In this document: in pieces, positions 1-11,486 of the stretch
Layout: each line of letters starts with the position of its first letter
Position numbering within the stretch: position 1 is the stretch's first letter
DNA from: Podospora bellae-mahoneyi
Lineage: Eukaryota > Ascomycota > Sordariomycetes > Sordariales > Podosporaceae
Length of the DNA: 64,000 nt
Direction: 5' to 3'
Assembly (NCBI RefSeq): GCF_035222275.1
Contig: NC_085881.1
Coordinates: forward strand, 1-64,000
Program-made: the position numbers and the translations under genes
The notes under the pieces: model-generated
Databases searched by the model: none
What the model was told of the DNA's origin: nothing
Seen by the model: only the letters and a program-made list of their open reading frames with translations

Positions 1-2522
1 AATATACTTAGCGTATACTATCCTAGTAACCTTTTTCGAGTAGCCGGTTTAAGCCGTAATTATAGAATTAAAGCCCTTAATTTCGTTATCCTTATCGTAA
101 TTAAAATTAAACGTATTATAATTATCGAACGACGGTACTATTTTATTTTTTAATAAATTTTTTAAAATAAAATAAGTAAGAAATTAGCGAGTAATATTTA
201 TAATAATATAACGCTAGGGCTAAATACTAATTTTAAATCCGAAATAATACTTTATATACGATAAGAAGGCCCGGCTAACTTTATTAAATAATTATTAATT
301 TCTTAAATTATTAAAAAATATAGTTAGGCTAATACCTTTAAACTTAATATCCTTAAACGGCTATATAAATTTTATATCTTAAAAGAATAAAGTAAAGGTA
401 GAGGCTCCGTTAAACTAGTATTATAAATTAAAGTAAAAAGGGTAAATAAATTAAAAGTATTATATAACGCTTATACTTAGTTCCCTTAGGAAATAATAGT
501 AAATAATTTTTAGTTATTTAATATAATTTATTCCTTTATAATACCGTAATACGATTACGATTATACCGTACTAAATAAATATATTTTTAAGCCCTTTAAT
601 TAATATATTTTAAAACCTTATACTTAAAAACTTTATTATATAAGGCGGTAACTTTAATAATAAATATATCGCGATAAAAAGAAAGGATCGGAGTTTATTT
701 ACCCGGTCTAGGTATAACTAGGCCTCGGTCGTATAATAAATATAACCGTTGTCCTTTTTTTTTAATTAAAGTTAAGTAAAGGAAGGATTTTCGGTAATAT
801 ATTATATAATTTAATTCTAAAGCCGCCGAAAGTATATATTATTAAAATTAAAAAGAAAAGAATACCTAATTTTATCCTAATTTATATTATTCTTTAAATT
901 ATTTTAAGGAATTTCCAGAAAAGGAACGTTTAATATTAATAAAAAAGTTAGGTCCTAAACCGTACGATTAATTTTATTAACTAAAATATATATTATTTTA
1001 GCTAGGGTATTAATAGTAGTAGAGATATCTTAATATATAATAGTAGTACCGTTAAGCGTAAACTTACTTTCGGATACCGTAGAACTATTAATAATTATAT
1101 TATACGTACGAACCTCTAAAATCTAGTCTATTAATATAAAATAATTACCTTAATAAACCTTAATTATAAACCTTAAAACTTTAGGGCGGATAATATTAAA
1201 AAGATTAAGCTTTTTACTTATTTTTTAACCGAGAAAATTCGTAAAGTAAATATCGTACGATAAAGGCTTTACCGAAGGTAATGATAGTAAATAAAAGTTA
1301 TATAAAATCGGATAAGATATATTATTTTTTATTATCCTTTAGGGCTATAATAGCTAGGGTAAAAAAGAGGGCGCTTTCGTACGACGACTATAGGAAAGGA
1401 TAATCTAAAAGTTTAATAAAAAAATTAATAAATATTTAATTTAATAACTTTCGTCTGGCCTTATCGCTACTATAATAAAATTCCTATACTATTTATATAA
1501 TAATTTCTAAACTTTTAGTCTAATTAGTATTTAATTTATACGGTAGTTAATCCTATTAATCCTAACTCTATATACGGTAAATATACTTAAAAAATCCTTT
1601 TTAAATAAGAAAGTATTTTTATATCGTACGAAGGACTAGGCTACTACTATTAAAAAGCTTATTAGGTTTTTAATCGATTATTTTTATTAATTTTAAATAA
1701 AATTAAATAACCGACTTTATCGGACAATAACTTTATTATTATATTAATAATTACTTAATTAATCTTTTCTTAGATTTTTTAGAGGACCGTAAACGTAATT
1801 AAATTTTTACCGTTTAACTATCCTTCGTTTAAAAATTAAAAATCGTAAAGTATAAAGCTTACCGGTTTAAAACCTAAAGTAATATACTTAACCTATCTTA
1901 GTTAGTTAGGGATTTAAAACTAATCGTCCTTTACTTATTATAATAGTTATTAATATTTATTAAAAAGTTAAACTAATTATATAATAAGATTCTATAAATT
2001 ACTTTTTTCGTTTTTAAATTTATTATACGAGGTTAGGACTTCCGGCTACCGGCTTCGTTAATTATACTTTAAAGTATCCGGTAACTAACCGGCTTTTAAA
2101 AAAACGTTAGTAATATATCCTAATTTTCTAAAGTCCTTAGTATTATTAAGCTACCTTAATATTTCCTCCTTTTATATTAAGGTTAATCCAGTCGTACCTC
2201 GTACGGTAATACTCCTATATCGCCCTCTTAGTCCGTACAATATAGGCGCAAATATCGCACTTTAATCTATTAAAAGAAAGCTTCCTTAATTTTAAAATTA
2301 AATTAATTACTATAGGAGGAAGTATAAGGTTTATTAAGTCTTATTATTTTCGAAAAACCGTTAATAAATTATTATACTTTCGTATAATATCCGGTCTATC
2401 TATAGCTACAATATCTTTATAGGACGTATAAAGATAAATAAGTACCTTATCTATAAAAACAATTACTTTATATTTCCTATAAATAAGAATTTAAAAGTAG
2501 GAAATATAAATAAAAGGTTCTA
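1..2522 (-). pseudogene. TLH-type zinc finger / tyrosine recombinase gene, copy A, RIP-dead, 3' end outside window
   Basis: The minus strand aligns codon for codon with the open copy B gene at 6,173-8,990, but CpA to TpA changes bring many stops. The position of the initiator codon (about 2,520-2,522) now reads ATA on the minus strand. At the junction between the zinc-finger and recombinase parts (about 2,097-2,104) the A-run has seven A, which keeps the two parts in one frame, unlike copy B. The helicase part would lie left of position 1 and cannot be seen. Confidence 0.85.
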
Positions 2523-2639
2523 TTTTAATATAGTATTAATCGTAATATAATAGTTATATACGATATAAAATATTATAATATTAAAGTTTATTACTAAATT
2601 TTTTTAGGGAAGGATACCCCGTAAAAGAGTAGAGTGGGT

Positions 2640-3110
2640 CACGTGTAAGTAGATAAGGGCAGTAGCGTGCGGTTACCGGGGTCTAGGTCCCGTACGATGG
2701 TTAAGGCACGCCTGGTACAAAGGCAATTGCGTGGGCACGAAGGCAGTAACGTATGGCTGCCGGGTACAGACCTTTTCTTCTAAATCCCTCGACAGGCCAG
2801 CTATATAATAGAGCCGTGTTATTCCGATTAGGGCGTTTATCCCGTACGATAGTCAAGGCACGCCAGGACACGAAGGCAGTAGCGTATAGCTGCCGGGTAC
2901 AAACCTTTTCTTCCAAATCCCTCGATAGGCCAGCTATGCAACAGAGCCGTATTATTCCGATCAAGGCGTCGGTCCCGTACGATGGTCAAGGCACGCCTGG
3001 CAAGAAGGCAGTTACGTGGGCACGCCTAGCACGAAGGCAGTGACGTGTGGCTGCCGGGTACACACCTTTTCTTCCAAATCTCTCGAGAGGCCAGCTATAT
3101 AATAGCGACT
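2640..3110. repeat. GC-rich tandem repeat of copy A, between the divergent genes
   Basis: Units share a core around 'cacgaaggcagt', 'ctgccgggt' and 'tcttccaaatcc', with a CGTACG motif in most units, as in copy B at 9,100-9,955. It lies between the 5' ends of the minus-strand recombinase gene and the plus-strand DUF3716-like gene, so it occupies the shared promoter position. It is much less RIP-mutated than its flanks. Small open frames in it on both strands follow from its GC content and are not genes. Confidence 0.8.
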
Positions 3111-3185
3111 TTAATTCTTATTAAAATCCTTTTCTAATAAACTTTTCTATCGTATAAAACAATCGATTTTCAACTAATATATAAA

Positions 3186-3704
3186 ATGGCTCTAGTCCTT
3201 AATACCCGTAGCTCGTACGAAGTTATCGACACTGGCCAGCTTTATATTAGGAGGCTAATAAATAGCTTCTATATTAATATAAGTATATATCTTTCCCGTA
3301 CAATAATACTTAAATTAATAAATATATAGGTAATATAGTAAGTAATTTCGGCCTTACCATCGGCCAATATCGAATATATTCCCGGCAAAGTAAAGGGGGC
3401 TAAAGTACTAGCTCGTCCGAGCTACTTTAATATAGTTTTAATCTAAAGCCGTAGTTTAATAGCTACTTCTCCTTATACTACCTATACTAGTAAGCCTAAT
3501 AGGGGGCTATTTAGGGATTATCGTACGACGGATGGGTATTAGGGTAATACTTATAGTAACTATAAATGGAGGGATTATAGTAGTAGATATAGCTTCTTTA
3601 CCGCTATTTAAAGGGGTATTATAGCCGAAGGGGAGGACGAAAGAAATAAGTAAGCTATAAAAGGAAGTTAGGAGCTTATAATTATTAATAATTCCGATAA
3701 CTAA
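3186..3704 (+). pseudogene. DUF3716-like small Cys-rich protein gene, copy A, RIP-mutated
   Basis: The ATG is kept (3,186-3,188), followed by an intron with a GTAAG donor and then the exon with the Cys-rich block. It holds the 41-bp segment missing from copy B (the part giving 'SKPNRGPF'), so it shows the ancestral frame length. Several CAG/CAA codons have become TAG/TAA and the stop region reads TAA at 3,702-3,704. See the copy B entry for the family argument. Confidence 0.7.
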
Positions 3705-3770
3705 ATAAGTTATACGGTAATAAAAATCGAATTTATAATTTTTATTTATTATTTAGATTTCTATAATACT

Positions 3771-6060
3771 CGTACGATAATATATTTAATACTATTCTAT
3801 ATAGCTCGCTATAGTAATTCTAATAATACTTTTCTTTTTATTTTAATAGGAAAAAATCTTATCGGATCGTATAAAAACTATTCTTTTATATAACCTTATA
3901 CTACTATACACGTGTATTACCAGCACACTTACACCTAACTTTACCTCTTTTTACTTCCATTTCCATACAGCTCGTACGATAATACACTTAATGCCATTCT
4001 ATACGGTTCCCTATAGCAATTCCAATAATACTTTTCTCTTTTATTTTAATAAAAGAAATCTTATCGGATCATACAAAAAACTATTCCCTTACATAACCTT
4101 ACACTACTATACACGTACATCACTAACACACTTACACCTAACTTTATATCTTTTACTTCCAATTCCCCACCGCTCGTACAATAATACACTTAATATTATT
4201 CCATACAGCTCGTTATAGCAATTCCAATAATATCCTTGCTTTTTAAGTTAATAGGAAAAATCTCATCAGATCGTACAAAAACTATTCCCTTATACAACCT
4301 TACACTGCCATGCACGTGCATCGCCAGCACCCACCTTCACATCTTTACTTCCATTACATACAGCTCGTACGACGATACACTTAATATTATTCCATGCAGC
4401 TCGTTATAGCAATTCTAATAGTATCTTTAATTTTTAATTTAATAGGAAAAATCTTATCGGATCGTACAAAAAACTATTCCCTTATATAACCTTATACTAC
4501 TGTATACGTACATTACCAGCACACTTACACCCAACTTTATATCTTTTACTTTCAATTCCCTACCGCTCGTACGATAATACACTTAATACCATTCTGTGCA
4601 GCTCGTTATAGTAATTCCAATAATATCCTTGCTTTTTAAGTTAATAGGAAAAATCTTATCGGATCGTACAAAAAACCATTTAATTACAGAACCTCACACT
4701 ACTATACACGTATATCACCAGCACGCTTACACCCAACTTCACCTCTTTTACTTCCATTTCCACACCGTTCGTACGATAATACACTTAATACCATTCTATA
4801 CAGCTCCCTATAGTAATTCCAATAATATCTTTAATTTTTAATTTAATAGGAAAAATCTTATCGGATCGTACAAAAAACTATTCCCTTATATAACCTTACA
4901 CTGCCATGCACGTGCATTACCAGCACCCAACTTTACATCTTTTACTTCCATTTCCACACACCTCGTACGATGATACACTTAATACCATTCTATGCAGCTC
5001 GTTATGCCAGTTCCAATAATACTTTTCTCTTTTAATTTTATAGGAAAAATCCCATCGGATCGTACAACAAACCATTTAATTATATAACCTTATACTGCTA
5101 TACACGTGTATCACCAGCACACTTACACCTAACTTCATATCTTTTACTTCCATTTCCACACAGCTCGTACAATAATACACTTAATATCATTCCATGCAGC
5201 TCGTTATAGCAATTCCAATAATATCTTTGATTTTTAATTTAATAGGAAAAATCTTATCGGATCGTATAAAAACTATTCCCTTATATAACCTTACACTACT
5301 ATGCACGTGCATCACCAGCACACTTATACCTAACTTCACCTCTTTTACTTCCATTTCCATATAGCTCGTACGACAATACACTTAATACCATTCTATACGG
5401 CTCGTGTAGGTGATTCTAATAATATCTTTACTTTTTAAGTTAATAGGAAAAATCTTATCGGATCGTACAAAAAACTATTCCCTTATACAACCTCACACTG
5501 CCATACACGTGCATCGCCAGCACCCACCTTCACATCTTTACTTCCATTTCTATATAGCTCGTACGACGATGCATTTAATACCATTCTATACAGCTCGCTA
5601 TGGTAATTCCAATGATGCCTTTCTCTTTTAATTTGATAGGAAAAATCTTATCGGATCGTACAAAAAACTATTCCCTTATATAACCTTACACTGCCATACA
5701 CGTGTATTACCAGCACACTTATACCCAACTTTACCTCTTTTACTTCCATTTCCATATAGCTCGTACGACGATATACTTGATACTATTCTATGCAGCTCCC
5801 TATAGTAATTCCGGTGATACTTTTCTTTTTTAATTTAATGGGAAAAATCTTATCGGATCGTACAAAAAACTATTCCCTTATATAACCTTACACTACTATG
5901 CACGTGCATCACCAGCACACTTACACCTAACTTTACCTCTTTTACTTCCATTTCTATACAGCTCGTACGACGATGCATTTGATACCATTCTGTGCAGCTC
6001 GTCATGGCGATTCTAATAATGCTTTTCTTTTTCATTTTGGTAGAAGAAATCCCATCGGAT
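3771..6060. repeat. ~200-bp satellite, copy A (about 11.5 units)
   Basis: Units begin at a CTCGTACGA-like motif found at about 3,771, 3,971, 4,172, 4,364, 4,566, 4,768, 4,962, 5,164, 5,365, 5,558, 5,760 and 5,962, a period of 192-205 bp. Each unit carries 'gatcgtacaaaaaac', 'tgcacgtgcatcaccagcac' and a pyrimidine-rich stretch ending in 'ccatttcca'. The array follows the DUF3716-like gene directly and ends about 110 bp before the right end of the copy. Open frames of 60-95 codons inside it repeat with the unit and are not genes. Confidence 0.95.
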
Positions 6061-6172
6061 CGTACAACTGATTCCTCAACGGATCCTACCCCCCTGTTTC
6101 TAAAGTGGGGCGTTTCTTTTGGTGCGCTTTTTTTCAACGGATTGTACTACAATCCATCGGAGAATTACTGAT

Positions 6173-8990
6173 AGGATTGGGCTAAACCCTCGTACGACAG
6201 AAGTTAACACCTCGCGCTGGTTGCCTTTAAAACCAGCATCAGGGTTATTAAGCATCTGACGGAAACGGCCCTCAATATCAAGGCTGGCTAAGTACCGGAG
6301 TCGTTCCTGTCGTACGGTATAACGCTGGTTCTGGAAGAGGTTGGTTTTGGTCTGCTGGAGCGTTAAAGTATCGTCCGAGCCAAAGGTAAATAGCTGGTGC
6401 CATGACTGGCTAAGCTTCATAAACCGCTGTTGTCGTACGGCATGCCCCAACCTTCCCTGGTCAATATGCCTAGCATATACCATCCCAGCAATCTTTTCCG
6501 AGTGGCCGGTTTGAGCCGCAATCATAGGATTAAAGCCCTCATTTTCGTCATCCTCGTCGCAGCTAAAATCAGACGCGTCGTAATCATCGGACGACAGTAC
6601 TATCTTATTTTCTAACAAACTCCTTGGAATAAGATGAGTAAGAAATTGGCGGGCAATACCCACGGCAATATGACGCCAGGGCCGAATACTGATTTTGGAC
6701 CCGAGGTGGCGCTCTGTGTACGATGAGAGGGCCCGGCTGACTTTATCGGACGACCATTGGTTTCCTGGGTTACTGGAGGATATAGCTGGGCCGGCACCCC
6801 CAGACTCGATATCCTTAAACGGCCGTACGAATTTTGCATCCCAGAAGAATGGAGTGGGGGTGGAGGCTCCGTCAAGCTGGTGTTGTAAACTGAGGCAAAA
6901 GGGGTGGATAAGCCAGAGGTATCGTACGACGCTCACACCTAGCTCCCTTGGGAGATAGCGGTGAATAACCTTTAGCTGTCCAGTGTGGCTTAACCCTTTG
7001 TGGTACCGCAGTACGATTGCGACCATGCCGTGCTGGATAAATATATTTCTAAGCCCTCCAACCGGTGTGTTCTGGAACCTCATGCTCAAAAGCTCTGTCG
7101 TACGAGGCGGTAACCCTGACAATAAATGGATGGCGATAAAAAGGAGGGATCGGAGCTTGTCTACCCGGTCCAGGTACAACTGGGCCTCGGTCGTACAATA
7201 AACATAACCGTCGCCCTCTTCTCTCAACCAAAGTTGGGTAAGGGAAGGATTTTCGGTAATGCGTCGTACGATCCAATTCCAAGGCCGCCGGAAGCATATA
7301 TTACCAGGATCGGAAAGAAAGGAATACCCAATCTTATCCTGGCTCATATCATCCTTTAAATCATCCCAAGGAATCTCCGGGAGAGGAACGTCCGATATTA
7401 ACGAGAAAGTTAGGTCCTGGACCGTACGATCAATCTCATCAACCAGAATATGCATCATCTCGGCCAGGGCGTCAATGGTGGTAGAGATGTCCTGGTATAC
7501 AATAGTAGTACCGTTAAGCGCAAGCCTGCCTTCGGATGCCGTGGAGCTATTGATGGTCATACCATACGCACGAGCCTCCAAAACCCAGTCCATCGGTGTA
7601 GGGTAGTTACTTTGGTGAACCCTAGTCAGGAACCTCGAGACTTTGGGGCGGACGATATCAAAGAGACTAGGCTTTTTGCCTGCCTCTTCCAGCTGGGCAA
7701 ACTCGTAAAGTGAGTGTCGTACGACAAAGGCTTTACCGAGGGTGACGATGGCGAACAGGAGTGGTGTAAAATCGGACGGGGTGTACCACCTTCCATCATC
7801 CTTTAGGGCCATAGCAGCTAGGGCAGAAAGGAGGGCGCTTTCGTACGACGACCGTGGGAGAGGATGATCCAAAAGTCCAATGAAGAAATCAACAAGTACC
7901 TGATCCAGCAACTCTCGTCCGGCCTCATCGCTACCGTGGTGAAACTCCCATGCCACTTGTATAACAGTCTCCAGACTTCTGGTCTGGCTGGCGTTTAATT
8001 CGTACGGTGGCCGATCCTGTTGATCCCAGCTCTGTGTGCGGCAAATGTACCCAAAAATCCTTTTCCAAACAAGAGAGTACTTCTGTATCGTACGAGGGAC
8101 CAGGCTACTACCATTAAAAGGCTTGTTGGGCTTTTGGTCGATCGTCTTTTTATTAACCTCGAATAGAACGGGGTAACCGACTTCATCGGACGACGACCTT
8201 ACCATTGCATCGGCAGTAACCTGGTCAATCCTCTCCCAGATTTTTTGGAGGACCGTAAACGTAACTGGATCCTCACCGTCTAACCATCCCTCGTTTGGGT
8301 TGAGAGAGGTCGCACGATGTAAGGCCTGCCGGTCTAAAGACCCAAGGTGGTGTGTCCAACCCATCCTAGTTAGCCAGGGATTTGGAGCTAATCGTCCCTC
8401 ACTTGCTGTGATGGTTGTTGATGTTTGTTGGAGAGTCGAGCTAATCGTACGATAGGATTCCATAAACTGCTCTTTTCGTCTTTGGGTTTGTTGTACGAGG
8501 TCGGGACTTCCGGCTGCCGGCTCCGTTGATCGTACCTCAAAGTATCCGGCAGCTAACCGGCTTTTAAAAAACGCTGGCAATATATCCCAGTTTTCCAAGG
8601 TCCCTGGTGTTGTTGGGCTACCTTAATATTTCCTCCTTTTGTGTTGGGGTTAACCCAGTCGTGCCTCGTACGGCAGTGCTCCTGCATCGCCCTCTTGGTC
8701 CGTACGATATAGGCGCAGGCATCGCACTTTAATCCATCAGAAGAAGGCTTCCCTAGTTCTGGAATTGGGTCAATTGCCGTGGGAGGAAGTGTGAGGTTTA
8801 TTAGGTCTTGTTGTTTTCGAAAGACCGCCAGTGAATTGTTGCACTCTCGTACGATATCCGGTCTGTCCACAGCTGCAATGTCTTTATGGGACGTACGAAG
8901 ATGGGTAAGCACCTCATCCACAAGAACAGCCACCTTACATTTCCTACAAACAAGAATTTGAAAGTGGGAGATATAAATAAAAGGTTCCAT
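6173..8990 (-). pseudogene. OrsD-type zinc finger + tyrosine-recombinase-like protein (TLH N-terminal part), copy B, one-base frameshift and 3' truncation
   Basis: The first part (ATG at 8,990) has two C2H2-like pairs, CRKC...HLRTSH and CDAC...HCRTRH, as in the OrsD/DUF3505 domain. A second open frame, in another phase, runs from about 8,598 to the unit edge and then through foreign sequence to a stop at 6,100. It shows tyrosine-recombinase features: an Arg motif near 'LPPRTTELLS', the box 'WRHIAVGIARQF', and 'QTGHS...YARH'. The two frames meet at an A-run (8,566-8,571). Copy B has six A, while A, C and D have seven, which would make one continuous protein of roughly 980 residues up to the truncation. 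In copies C and D the gene goes on into a RecQ helicase, lost here at the 6,173 junction. So B encodes, at most, split fragments. An assembly error in the A-run is possible. Confidence 0.85.
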
Positions 8991-9099
8991 TCTAGCATGG
9001 TATTGATCGTGATGTGATAGTTGTGTACGATGCAAGATGTTGTGATATTAAAGTTTATTGCTAAGTTTTTTTTGGGAAGGATACCCCGTTAAAGAGTGG

Positions 9100-9955
9100 A
9101 GTGGGTCACGTGTAAGTGGATAAGGGCAGTAGCGTGCGGTTACCGGGGTCTGGGTCCCGTACGATGGTTAGGGCACGCCTGGCACAAAGGCAGTTGCGTG
9201 GGCACGAAGGCAGTGGCGTGTGGCTGCCGGGTGCAGACCTTTTCTTCCAAATCCCTTGACAGGCAGCTATGCAATAGAGCCGTGTTATTCTGATCAGGGC
9301 GTCTGGTCACATACGATGGTCAGAGCACGCCTGGCAAGAAGGCAGTTGCGTGGGCACGCCTAGCACGAAGGCAGTTGCGTGGGCACGAAGGCAGTAGCGT
9401 GTGGCTGCCGGGTGCAGACCTTTTCTTCCAAATCCCTCGACAGGCCAGCTGTGCAACAGAGCCGTGTTATTCCGATCAAGGCGTCGGTCCCGTACGATGG
9501 TCAAGGCACGCCTGGCAAGAAGGCAGTTGCGTGGGCACGCCTAGCACGAAGGCAGTTACGTGGGCACGAAGGCAGTAGCGTGTGGCTGCCGGGTGCAGAC
9601 CTTTTCTTCCAAATCCTCGACAGGCCAGCTATGCAACAGAGCCGTGTTATTCCGATCAGGGCGTCTGTCCCGTACGATAGTCAAGGCACGCCAGGACACG
9701 AAGGCAGTGGCGTGTAGCTGCCGGGTGCAGACCTTTTCTTCCAAATCCCTCGACAGGCCAGCTGTGCAACAGAGCCGTGTTATTCCGATCAAGGCGTCGG
9801 TCCCGTACGATGGTCAAGGCACGCCTGGCAAGAAGGCAGTTGCGTGGGCACGCCTAGCACGAAGGCAGTTACGTGGGCACGAAGGCAGTGACGTGTGGCT
9901 GCCGGGTGCACACCTTTTCTTCCAAATCTCTCGAGAGGCCAGCTGTGCAACAGCG
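9100..9955. repeat. GC-rich tandem repeat of copy B, bidirectional promoter position
   Basis: About four to five imperfect units carry 'cacgaaggcagt', 'gtggctgccgggtgcagacc', 'ttttcttccaaatccctcga', 'gtgttattccgatca' and 'tcccgtacgatggtc'. CGTACG copies at 9,158, 9,491, 9,671 and 9,804 mark units of about 130-180 bp. A degenerate site (atacgatgg) lies at 9,311. The block fills the space between the start of the minus-strand gene (8,990) and that of the plus-strand gene (10,034). Confidence 0.9.
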
Positions 9956-10033
9956 ACTTTAATTCTCATTGAAATCCTTTTCTAGCAAACTTTTCCATCG
10001 TACAAAACAATCGACTTTCAACTAACACACAAG

Positions 10034-10511
10034 ATGGCTCTGGTCCTTAGCACCCGTGGCTCGTACGAAGTCATCGACACTGGCCAGCCTTATATCAGGA
10101 GGCTGATGAACAGCTTCTGTGTTAATGTAAGTATATGTCTTTCCCGTACGATGATGCTTGAACTAATGAACATATAGGCAACACAGCAAGCAATTTCGGC
10201 CCTACCATCGGCCGACATCGAATGCGTCCCCGGCAAAGTGAAGGGGGCTAAGGTACTAGCTCGTCCGAGCTACCTCAATGCAGTCTTGATCCAAAGCCGT
10301 GGTTCAGTGGCTGCTTCTCCTTGTACTGCCTACGACGGATGGGTACTGGGGTGGTGCTTGTGGTAACTGCAAGTGGAGGGATCATGGCAGTAGATGTAGC
10401 TTCTTTACCGCTACTCAAAGGGGTATTACAGCCGAAGGGGAGGACGAGGGAAATGAGCAAGCTGTGGAAGGAAGCCAGGAGCTCATAGTTATTAGTGATT
10501 CCGACAACTGA
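10034..10511 (+). pseudogene. DUF3716-like small Cys-rich protein gene, copy B, broken by a 41-bp deletion
   Basis: Exon 1 is 10,034-10,126 (31 codons from ATG). The intron is 10,127-10,177 (GTAAGT...TAG) and exon 2 starts at 10,178 in phase 0. After 'SPCTA' a 41-bp segment present in copies A, C and D is missing between 10,332 and 10,333, which shifts the frame. The old frame then continues as '...YWGGACGNCKW', '...SRCSF' and an acidic tail ending 'SDSDN' at 10,511. With the segment restored by comparison, the Cys layout is C-x2-C, a GPF motif, C, then C-x2-C and a last C, as I remember for DUF3716. The function of that family is not known. It is divergent from the recombinase-helicase gene in every copy, which suggests the two belong together. 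Confidence 0.7.
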
Positions 10512-10575
10512 ATAAGTCGTACGGTAATGAAAATCGAATTTATGATTTTTATTTATTATTTGGATTTCTGTAATA

Positions 10576-11486
10576 CTCGTACGACGATGCACTTGATATC
10601 ATTCCATGCAGCTCGTTATGCCAGTTCCAATGATGCTTTTCTCTTTTAATTTGATGGAAAAATCCCATCGGATCGTACAAAAACCATTTGATTGCACAAC
10701 CTTATACTGCCATGCACATGCCTTACCAGCACACTTACACCCAACTTCACCTCTTTTACTTCCATTTCCACACAGCTCGTACGACAATGCACTTAAAGCC
10801 ATTCATGCGGCTCGTGTAGGTGATTCTAATGATATCTTTGCTTTTTAAGTTGATGGGAAAAATCTCATCGGATCGTACAAAAAACTATTCCCTTACACAA
10901 CCTCATACTGCCATGCACGTGCATCACCAGCACACTTACACCCAACTTCACCTCTTTTACTTCCATTTCCACACCGCTCGTACGATGATGCACTTGATAC
11001 TATTCTATGCAGCTCGTGATGGCAATTCCAATGATGCTTTTCTCTTTTGATTTGATGGGAAAAATCTCATCGGATCGTACAAAAAACCATTCCCTTACAC
11101 AACCTCATACTGCCATGCACGTGCATCACCAGCACACTTACACCCAACTTCACATCTTTACTTCCATTTCCACACAGCTCGTACGACGATGCACTTGATA
11201 CCATTCTATGCAGCTCGTTATGGCAATTCCAATGATGCCTTTCTCTTTTAATTTAATGGGAAAAATCTCATCGGATCGTACAAAAAACTATTCCCTTATA
11301 CAACCTCACACTGCCATGCACGTGCATCACCAGCACACTTACACCCAACTTCACCTCTTTTACTTCCATTTCCACACCGCTCGTACGATGATGCACTTGA
11401 TACCATTCTGTGCAGCTCGTCATGGCGATTCTAATGATGCTTTTCTTTTTCATTTTGGTAAAAGAAATCCCATCGGATCGTACAAC
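10576..11486. repeat. ~200-bp satellite, copy B (about 4.5 units)
   Basis: CTCGTACGA motifs lie at 10,576, 10,776, 10,977, 11,178 and 11,380, a period of 200-202 bp. The unit is the same as in copy A but unmutated, with 'gatgcacttgataccattct' and 'gccatgcacgtgcatcacca'. The latter contains the palindrome tgcacgtgca. The last unit is partial and runs into the right-end block. Confidence 0.95.

Larger units (their letters stand above)
1..6172. repeat. TLH-type subtelomeric unit, copy A (RIP-mutated, left part outside window)
   Basis: This copy is collinear with copy B. Position 1 matches about 6,466 of copy B, and the match runs through the minus-strand zinc-finger/recombinase gene, the GC-rich repeat (about 2,640-3,110), the DUF3716-like gene (3,186-3,704) and the 200-bp satellite (3,771-6,060) to the shared right end. 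Compared with B, most CpA and TpG sites have become TpA, for example 'taccatcc' to 'tactatcc', so all reading frames are full of stops. RIP damage fades over the last ~200 bp. It keeps the 41-bp segment that copy B has lost. No coding capacity remains. Confidence 0.9.

Noticed and set aside
3771-6060. Many 60-95-codon open frames in the 200-bp satellites as genes
   Set aside because: They recur with the repeat period on both strands and differ only by satellite variation.
6173-8990. Stand-alone Crypton-type DNA transposon
   Set aside because: The recombinase part is Crypton-like, but in copies C and D the gene runs on into a RecQ helicase, and the unit borders do not give a single recombinase-only element with short direct repeats.
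9100-9955. CRISPR-like array
   Set aside because: Repeats are long, directly adjacent and imperfect, without unique spacers. The genome is eukaryotic.
9096-9985. Open frames of 65-141 codons in the GC-rich repeat
   Set aside because: They are internally repetitive translations of the repeat unit, occur on both strands and have no start context or domain.
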